From contig JANLTP010000016.1 in assembly GCA_031363055.1 (NCBI GenBank), forward strand, positions 1-28,331: 28,331 nt of DNA. The letters are read 5' to 3'. Below, one piece after another: positions 22,748 through 28,331 of this stretch (position 1 is its first letter; the number at the start of each line of letters is the position of its first letter). The notes under the pieces were generated by a model that was given only the letters and a program-made list of their open reading frames with translations, did no database searches and was not told the DNA's origin. This DNA comes from JANLTP01 sp031363055. Its GTDB lineage: Bacteria; Pseudomonadota; Gammaproteobacteria; Burkholderiales; Burkholderiaceae_E. The translations under genes were made by a program, and so were the position numbers.

Positions 22748-23815
22748 ATGTCCTCGACTGTACCCAACCCGCCTGTATTGCTGTTGCTGGGACCGACCGC
22801 ATCGGGCAAGTCGGCGGCGGCGCTCGCGATGGCCAGTCGTTTCCCGATCGAGATCGTCAGCGTCGATTCGGCCTGCGTGTACCGGACCATGGACATAGGT
22901 ACCGCCAAGCCGACACTATCGGATCAAGCACGCGTGGCCCACCACTTGATCGATTGTATCGACCCTTGGAATGCCTATTCGGCGGCACGCTTTGCAAGCG
23001 ACGCGCACGAGGCGATCACGAAGATTCGGCAACGCCAGCGGATTCCGTTGTTGGTCGGCGGCACGATGCTGTATGCCAAGGCACTGATTCAAGGGCTTGA
23101 TGAACTACCGAGCGCTGACTCGGGTATACGCCATCGTCTCGAGAACGAAGCGAAGTCCGTCGGTTGGCCGGCGTTGCATGCGCGCCTCGCTAGTCTCGAT
23201 CCGGTCACGGCAGCGCGACTGGCGAGCCAGGACTCACAGCGAATATCGCGGGCGCTCGAGATCATCGAGCTGACCGGTCGGCCCATGTCAGAACTGCTTT
23301 CGGCAGGCGCGCAGCAACGCAGCCGCGGTGGCAACCCGGCGATCAACTCGGCTATCAAACAAACGATCAAACAAACGATCAACCAGACGCTGTCGATTAC
23401 CGAACGCGCGACACTGAATGAGCCTACCCACGTATCGCACCGATTCGACTGGCGCGTCCTGGCACTTGAACCCAGCAACCGCAGCCTGTTACATGAGCGC
23501 ATCGCCCAACGCTTTGACCGCATGCTGGAACAAGGCTTTGTCGCCGAAGTGGAACGGCTTCGCGCCGATCCCCGAATCCATGCCGAGCTGCCGGCCATGC
23601 GTTGCGTCGGCTATCGGCAGATTTGGGATATGCTCGATGGCAATCTAGCGATGAAAGAACTCCGCGAGCGTGCCGTGGCGGCCACCCGGCAGCTCGCAAA
23701 GCGTCAATTGACCTGGCTGCGCGCGATGCCGCAACGCATCTCGATCGACTGCACCGATCCAAGCGGTGATGGCCGCCTCATCGATCAGGTCGCCCGCGAA
23801 CTAGGAGCCAGATAA
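22748..23815 (+). CDS. miaA: tRNA dimethylallyltransferase MiaA
   Basis: 355 residues. MiaA prenylates A37 of tRNAs reading UNN codons. The P-loop LGPTASGKS (about 15-23), VSVDSACVYRTMDIGTAKP, HHLIDCIDP and VGGTMLYAKAL are intact, as is the C-terminal CVGYRQIWDML. It is about 40 residues longer than usual. The extra length lies after the SQRISRALEIIELTGRP block and includes a four-unit IKQT-type repeat. The upstream frame is open far into the transporter gene, but ATG 22748 gives the true family N-terminus. The mutL-miaA neighbourhood is common in betaproteobacteria. Confidence 0.95.
   Translation: MSSTVPNPPVLLLLGPTASGKSAAALAMASRFPIEIVSVDSACVYRTMDIGTAKPTLSDQARVAHHLIDCIDPWNAYSAARFASDAHEAITKIRQRQRIPLLVGGTMLYAKALIQGLDELPSADSGIRHRLENEAKSVGWPALHARLASLDPVTAARLASQDSQRISRALEIIELTGRPMSELLSAGAQQRSRGGNPAINSAIKQTIKQTINQTLSITERATLNEPTHVSHRFDWRVLALEPSNRSLLHERIAQRFDRMLEQGFVAEVERLRADPRIHAELPAMRCVGYRQIWDMLDGNLAMKELRERAVAATRQLAKRQLTWLRAMPQRISIDCTDPSGDGRLIDQVARELGAR
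23342..23389 (+). repeat. In-frame tandem repeat, 4 x 12 bp, in miaA
   Basis: Units at 23342, 23354, 23366 and 23378 encode INSA, IKQT, IKQT and INQT. The two middle units are identical at DNA level, which suggests recent slippage. The repeat lies in an enlarged loop not present in typical MiaA. Confidence 0.88.
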
Positions 23816-23894
23816 GGCAACGCGCGAGCTTAGCTGGATCTGATTTGGCTCCCATCAGCCATTTACCTTGCATTGACTTGAAAGGTTATTCTCA

Positions 23895-24830
23895 ATGTCC
23901 GCTGACTCCAATCAATCCCGACCGCTAGCCATGATCGGCATGGGCCGCATGGGCGGCAATATGGCGCGGCGCCTGTCGCGCGCTGGCCATCCGGTACACG
24001 CCTATGACCCACAAGCCCGGCCCGAGCAATTTTCCAGCGAGGCTAATGTGACGCTGCACGGGTCACTGGCTGCCACCGTCGAAGCGCTGGCGACACCGCG
24101 AATCATCTGGCTCATGTTGCCGGCCGGCCCGATTACCGACGACGCCATCTTGCAACTTCAAAAATTGCTGTCGAAGGGCGACCTGATCGTCGATGGTGGC
24201 AACGCCAACTACCTGCAGTCGCAAGCGCAAGGAAAGGCGCTCGAGGCGAGCGGCATCGACTTTGCTGACTGCGGTGTCTCCGGTGGCATCTGGGGCCTTG
24301 AGAATGGCTATTGCCTGATGTTCGGCGCCGGCGCAGCGGCCATGCAGCGACTGCAGCCGATAGCCCGGTCGCTGGCCGTCAGCGCCGAATCGGGATGGTT
24401 GCATTGCGGCCCCGTCGGTGCCGGTCATTTCAGCAAAATGATTCATAACGGCGTCGAATACGGCATGATGCAAGCGCTCGCCGAAGGCTTCGCTCTGCTC
24501 AAAGGAAACCCGTCGCTCAATGTCGATCTGGCGGCCGTTGCCGAGCTCTGGCGGCATGGCAGTGTCGTGCGCTCCTGGTTGCTCGATCTGACCGCGCAAG
24601 CACTCAAGGACCCGAACGCTTTCGAGTCGGTCGGGCCCTTGGTCGCCGACTCGGGCGAAGGTCGTTGGACAGTTGACGAAGCGATTCGGCAGGGCACACC
24701 GGTGCCGGTCATTGCCATGGCCCTCATGAGCCGCTTCGACTCGCAAGGCCGCGCCGATGACGGCAATAAATTGCTGTCGCTGATGCGCAGGGGCTTTGGC
24801 GGCCATGCTACCGAGAAGGCTACGTCTTGA
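23895..24830 (+). CDS. gnd: 6-phosphogluconate dehydrogenase, decarboxylating (short form)
   Basis: 311 residues, the short GntZ/YqeC-type enzyme rather than the roughly 470-residue E. coli form. It oxidises 6-phosphogluconate to ribulose-5-phosphate and CO2 in the cytoplasm. The Rossmann loop IGMGRMGGNMARRL is at 14-27, VDGGNANY at about 98-105, the substrate motif CGVSGGIWGLENGYCLM at about 126-142, and the catalytic Lys in HFSKMIHNGVEYG. A ribosome site AAAGG precedes the ATG by 9 nt. Its stop overlaps the gluconokinase start as TTGA, so the two enzymes form a gluconate-to-pentose-phosphate pair. Confidence 0.93.
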   Translation: MSADSNQSRPLAMIGMGRMGGNMARRLSRAGHPVHAYDPQARPEQFSSEANVTLHGSLAATVEALATPRIIWLMLPAGPITDDAILQLQKLLSKGDLIVDGGNANYLQSQAQGKALEASGIDFADCGVSGGIWGLENGYCLMFGAGAAAMQRLQPIARSLAVSAESGWLHCGPVGAGHFSKMIHNGVEYGMMQALAEGFALLKGNPSLNVDLAAVAELWRHGSVVRSWLLDLTAQALKDPNAFESVGPLVADSGEGRWTVDEAIRQGTPVPVIAMALMSRFDSQGRADDGNKLLSLMRRGFGGHATEKATS

Positions 24831-25336
24831 GCGCAGTTGAATTGACGCAGCCGATGAGCGCGATCGTGGTCATGGGCGTCTCGGGCTGCGGCAAGTCGAC
24901 CATCGCGCAATCACTCGCTGCGCGCCTGAACTGGCATTTTATCGATGCCGACGATTTTCATCCGATCGCCAACGTCGAAAAGATGCGTTCAGGTCAGCCG
25001 TTGAATGACAACGATCGCTGGCCTTGGCTGGACAACTTGAATCAGCGTATGCGTGAATCGTCAGCGCGCAGCGAGCCGCTGGTGCTGGCCTGCTCTGCAC
25101 TCAAGCAGCGCTACCGAGACCGGCTTGCCAATAACCTGCGCGAGTTACGATGGGTACATCTGGTCGGCACATTCGAGCTCATTTCCGAACGCATGGCCGC
25201 GCGCCAACATGAATACATGCCGGCCTCGTTATTGCGCAGCCAGTTCGAGTCGCTCGAGCCGCCCGTCGACGCCGTGCGTGTAGACATCGATCAATCGCCA
25301 GCACAAATCGTTACTGCGGTGATCGGTCAACTCTGA
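24827..25336 (+). CDS. gntK: Gluconokinase
   Basis: 169 residues of the GntK/IdnK P-loop kinase family, which phosphorylates D-gluconate to 6-phosphogluconate. The Walker A loop GVSGCGKST is followed by FIDADDFHP, MRSGQPLNDNDRWPWL and LACSALKQRYRDRL, all family hallmarks. TTG 24827 is preferred as start because GAGAAGG (24813-24819) lies 7 nt upstream and it overlaps the gnd stop. ATG 24854 would give a shorter but complete domain. Its product is the substrate of the preceding gene. It converges with tamB at 8 nt. Confidence 0.93.
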   Translation: MSAVELTQPMSAIVVMGVSGCGKSTIAQSLAARLNWHFIDADDFHPIANVEKMRSGQPLNDNDRWPWLDNLNQRMRESSARSEPLVLACSALKQRYRDRLANNLRELRWVHLVGTFELISERMAARQHEYMPASLLRSQFESLEPPVDAVRVDIDQSPAQIVTAVIGQL

Positions 25337-25344
25337 TCGCCCCG

Positions 25345-28331
25345 TCAATCAAACGAGAAAAAGTACAGCAGATCCATTGCACTTTCGCTACCCGTCAACG
25401 CGCGGACCGACAACCGATTACTGATGTCGTACTGAATCTTGAGCAAATTCCAGACGCCGCGCAGTCCCTGCTCGTAGCTGACAAACAATCGCGACGACAG
25501 ACGTTTGCCCACCGTCACGACGTTTTGTTGGGCGCTGCTGGATAGCGCCGAGCTGCCGGTCTGGCCTGGCAGGCGCGGCTCGGTCAATGAGCCTTGCATG
25601 CCTGAAAATCCAGTGGTGCTGCTGGCGCTGCGCACCCCCAGAACGTCGAGGCCCAGCGCATTGGCAACACCGCCCGACATGGTGCTGTCATCATTGCCAA
25701 ACAAGGTCGCCGCCGCCGCTTGCAGGGCAGAGGCTTGTGAGCTGCCGCTGGCGTCCTCAAGGCTCACACCCAACACCAGCCAGGACAGCTTCTCGGCATC
25801 CGGAACATCCGGCTGCGAGACCAACCGGCTGCGCGGCGCCAACGCCGTACCCGATAGCGCGATGCCGGCCTCGACCGGCTGATACTTGCGCAGCGCCACA
25901 ATGTCGATGGTCGGGTTATCGAGCCGACCGGTGAAGATCAGTTGTCCGCGTTCGATCTTGAGCTCCTGTCCATAGGTGCGGTAGGTTCCATCACGCACCT
26001 GGACGGTACCGTTGGCGTTCGGCACGCCCGGCAATCGGCCCGTCATGCTGATCACGCCCTCCAGTCGCGCATCAACGCCGTTACCCTGCACCCGAAACCG
26101 TTTGCCGAGATCGAGTTTCAGATCGGTCACCACACTGATACTGTCGGCGCGAGCGCCGGGCGCTGGCCGACCGTTGCCTTCGGAAGGAGCGACCGCCGCC
26201 TTGCCGGGCCGGTTATCGACCATGACCAGATCCTCTGGCGCCGACGGCGCGTCCAGATCTTTCAATTCGATCAGGCCCTCTTCGGTCTTCAAGTTGCCGG
26301 ACCAGGTCATCGTGTCCCGATTCAAGGTGATCAAAGTATCGCCCGACAGCACAAACCGCTGGCCCGGGCCAATCGAGAACGGCAGCCGTTCAGCGTCCAA
26401 CGTAAAGCGCGCGGTACCCCAGTTGCGCGGCGTTGCTTGCTGGGCAGTCAAGGCATCGCTGGGTAATTGCAACGCGCCGCTCAGAGCGACATAGCCGTTC
26501 TGGCTGTTCAGGCGAAGCTCCTCGATCTTCAGTTCATCGCCGTTGAACTGCCCTTTCAGAACACCATCGCCAAAGCGCCAGCCCAGTAGTTGTTGTTCCA
26601 GTCGCAGGCCACTACCGGTGATCGCACCGCGCAATTTGGGCGCGCCGAGTGTGCCATCGACCTCGCCGTCAAATCCAAGCTTGCCGTCAAACTGCCATTC
26701 GCTGCCGACAAAACGGCGCGCCCAGGCAATCGATGGCAATTGCATGCTCAAGCTGCCCGACAAGCGCCCCTGATCCAGTTTCAGATTGGCTCGACTGAAG
26801 CCTTCGATGGGGTCACTGCGTGCCTCGAGCCCAAAACTGCCGCTCAGATCATCAACCCGGCTGCCCGATAAATCGAACCGTCCGCTAGCCCTGACCGAAA
26901 CGTTGGCGGTTGGCGGCGCTGCTCGCGCTGTCGACATGACACCAGTCGACTTCGCCGTCGCCGTCGCCGTCGCCGTCGCCGGTGCGCCGGAAAAGCGTTG
27001 CGCGGTGGCGATCAGATCATCGAGCAATATCGAATTGAATTCACCGCGCGTCTGAATTTTCCCTTCAGCCAGCAAGACTCGATCGAGCTTCAGGCGGCCC
27101 GAGAAAACCTGTGCGTCGAGTCCGTCGATCTGCACGCGTTTTGAGGATGCCGCCAATTGAACCGGCTGTGCGACCGAGAAGTTGACCCGGCCCGACGAAT
27201 CCAGCGTATTCAGGCGGCCCGCCCAGGCCAGGCCTTCGCCATCGCGCTGAGTCAACTCGCCAGCGCCACTGCTGCGCAATTGCTGACCGGCGCCGCTACC
27301 CGACACGGTGAATTGGTGATTGGCCATTGATCCGCGGACGCTGGCGCTCAGTTGCTGCAACTCGTAGTTATCGGCCCGCACACCACTGGCGCTTAGTTGC
27401 AGATTCAGCGGCGACTCGGCGTCACCGGTCCATTCGGCACTGCCCTTGCTCGTGCTAACACTGGCCAAAGTTGCCCCTTGCGCCGAGCGCCACTGTAGTC
27501 CATTGCCAATCCACTGCGCCTTCACCTGGGTGGCTGGCCAAACGCCCCGCAGCTCCGCACTCAAGTCGAGTCGTCCGGCCAACTGCGGGTCAAACTGTGC
27601 CAGTGACTCGGACTGCAGCCGGACATCGAGCCGATCGTCGACCTGGCCATACGCGCCTTTTGCATTGAGCCGGCTCGATCCGATGATGAGCTTGGCATCG
27701 AGATCGGCAACTTGCTGCTGGCCCTTGAGCTTGCCGGTGACCGAGCCACTGAGGGCCAGACCGTTGAGCTGGCTGTTGCGAAGTTTCAAATCAATGTTTG
27801 ACTCCAGGCCGCCGTCGAGCCGACCGCTGGCCTCGATCACGCCGTTCAAGCTGCCTTCCAATACCGGCCGACCGGCCATCGGCTGCCAACGGATCCAGCG
27901 ATGTAACTCAAAGCGCCGGGCGTCACCCTTGACGACGAACTCGTGTGGTTTCGCCAGACCCATGCGGCCGGTTGCCAGCAGTTGACCGTCCAACGCACCC
28001 AGCTCGCCGCGCTCGAGCGTCACATGGTCCTTGTCCCAATTGACCAGTCCTCGTGCGTTGAGCCCATTGGCGACCAGCGGCCCGCGGTCGCGCAAATTCA
28101 GCCAAAGACCCTTGCGATCAAAGCGCGCCACACCTGACAGGTCGGCCGGGGTCAGCCCCTGATAAAGACTGGCGGGCACCAGATTATTGAGGCGCAAATC
28201 AAGCAGTACATGTTCACGCCAACTTTCGCCGGGATTCGGCCCCATGTCGAGATCAACATGGCCCAATCCGCTGACTAACCCGTGGCCTGCCAAAGCGGCC
28301 GACAGGTTGCTCATCATCAAGCGATTATTCT
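25345..28331 (-). CDS. tamB: Translocation and assembly module protein TamB, C-terminal part
   Basis: At least 994 residues. The frame is open to the right edge, so the N-terminus is outside. Repetitive beta-rich sequence is followed by the DUF490/TamB C-terminal domain: VQVRDGTYRTYGQELKIERG, LIFTGRLDNPTIDIVALR, LSWLVLGVSLEDASG, and the end VRALTGSESAMDLLYFFSFD with a terminal aromatic as in relatives. TamB spans the periplasm and works with the outer-membrane protein TamA in lipid transport or protein assembly; tamA would be expected just beyond the right edge. A (GCCGTC)4 hexanucleotide repeat adds an Ala-Thr run around 26954-26977. Confidence 0.93.
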   Translation of the reverse strand, partial: NNRLMMSNLSAALAGHGLVSGLGHVDLDMGPNPGESWREHVLLDLRLNNLVPASLYQGLTPADLSGVARFDRKGLWLNLRDRGPLVANGLNARGLVNWDKDHVTLERGELGALDGQLLATGRMGLAKPHEFVVKGDARRFELHRWIRWQPMAGRPVLEGSLNGVIEASGRLDGGLESNIDLKLRNSQLNGLALSGSVTGKLKGQQQVADLDAKLIIGSSRLNAKGAYGQVDDRLDVRLQSESLAQFDPQLAGRLDLSAELRGVWPATQVKAQWIGNGLQWRSAQGATLASVSTSKGSAEWTGDAESPLNLQLSASGVRADNYELQQLSASVRGSMANHQFTVSGSGAGQQLRSSGAGELTQRDGEGLAWAGRLNTLDSSGRVNFSVAQPVQLAASSKRVQIDGLDAQVFSGRLKLDRVLLAEGKIQTRGEFNSILLDDLIATAQRFSGAPATATATATAKSTGVMSTARAAPPTANVSVRASGRFDLSGSRVDDLSGSFGLEARSDPIEGFSRANLKLDQGRLSGSLSMQLPSIAWARRFVGSEWQFDGKLGFDGEVDGTLGAPKLRGAITGSGLRLEQQLLGWRFGDGVLKGQFNGDELKIEELRLNSQNGYVALSGALQLPSDALTAQQATPRNWGTARFTLDAERLPFSIGPGQRFVLSGDTLITLNRDTMTWSGNLKTEEGLIELKDLDAPSAPEDLVMVDNRPGKAAVAPSEGNGRPAPGARADSISVVTDLKLDLGKRFRVQGNGVDARLEGVISMTGRLPGVPNANGTVQVRDGTYRTYGQELKIERGQLIFTGRLDNPTIDIVALRKYQPVEAGIALSGTALAPRSRLVSQPDVPDAEKLSWLVLGVSLEDASGSSQASALQAAAATLFGNDDSTMSGGVANALGLDVLGVRSASSTTGFSGMQGSLTEPRLPGQTGSSALSSSAQQNVVTVGKRLSSRLFVSYEQGLRGVWNLLKIQYDISNRLSVRALTGSESAMDLLYFFSFD
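26954..26977 (-). repeat. In-frame hexanucleotide repeat (GCCGTC)4 in tamB
   Basis: Four perfect 6-bp units encode an alternating Ala-Thr run in a linker of TamB. Perfect units of this kind are prone to slippage, and gain or loss of a unit keeps the frame. Confidence 0.85.

Overview
The window is about 28 kb of moderately GC-rich bacterial DNA whose proteins read as betaproteobacterial, most likely Burkholderiales. This rests on a Mak-type fructokinase, the neighbourhood queG-tsaE-amiC followed by mutL and miaA, an E. coli-type MutL without the endonuclease motif, and TamB. No rRNA, tRNA or CRISPR array was seen. Both ends cut genes: an MFS transporter on the left and tamB on the right.

Left part (1-9502), housekeeping. 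The MFS gene converges on a minus-strand operon that reads, in transcription order, 5-carboxymethyl-2-hydroxymuconate isomerase, panE-like reductase, ybaK, plsY, mak. A fumarylacetoacetate hydrolase (FAH) family gene diverges from that operon and converges on xerD. The FAH gene and xerD share one long hairpin that encodes the C-terminus and stop codon of both. xerD overlaps queG by 4 nt. Divergent from queG are tsaE and amiC (Tat-exported cell-wall amidase).

Middle part (9503-19134), accessory and eroded. It holds a dxs 3' relic, a Tat-exported cupin protein, a LytTR response regulator and two tandem LytS-type histidine kinases. One kinase has lost its phospho-acceptor His and ATP-binding motifs. 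Then come a secreted patatin, a CsgG/LpoB-like secreted protein, a dead PIN-domain toxin, and a ParE-type toxin with an antitoxin whose N-terminus looks frameshifted. These are followed by an internally deleted second copy of the amiC catalytic region, a methyltransferase apparently lacking its SAM-binding motif I, a DUF2442 protein and a DUF302 lipoprotein. The block separates amiC from mutL, which are often close neighbours in related bacteria. The amiC relic inside it suggests how the block arose.

Right part (19135-28331), housekeeping again. A DedA membrane protein diverges from mutL with almost no 5' leader on either side. Then come a 3'-truncated Bcr/CflA transporter directly against miaA, a short-form 6-phosphogluconate dehydrogenase overlapping gluconokinase (together a gluconate/pentose-phosphate pair), and the convergent tamB.

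The most unusual pattern is that six otherwise conserved genes (FAH, queG, amiC, mutL, miaA, tamB) each carry a short in-frame tandem repeat of 6, 12, 15 or 18 bp. The repeats lie in linker or loop positions, and I saw none in the accessory block.
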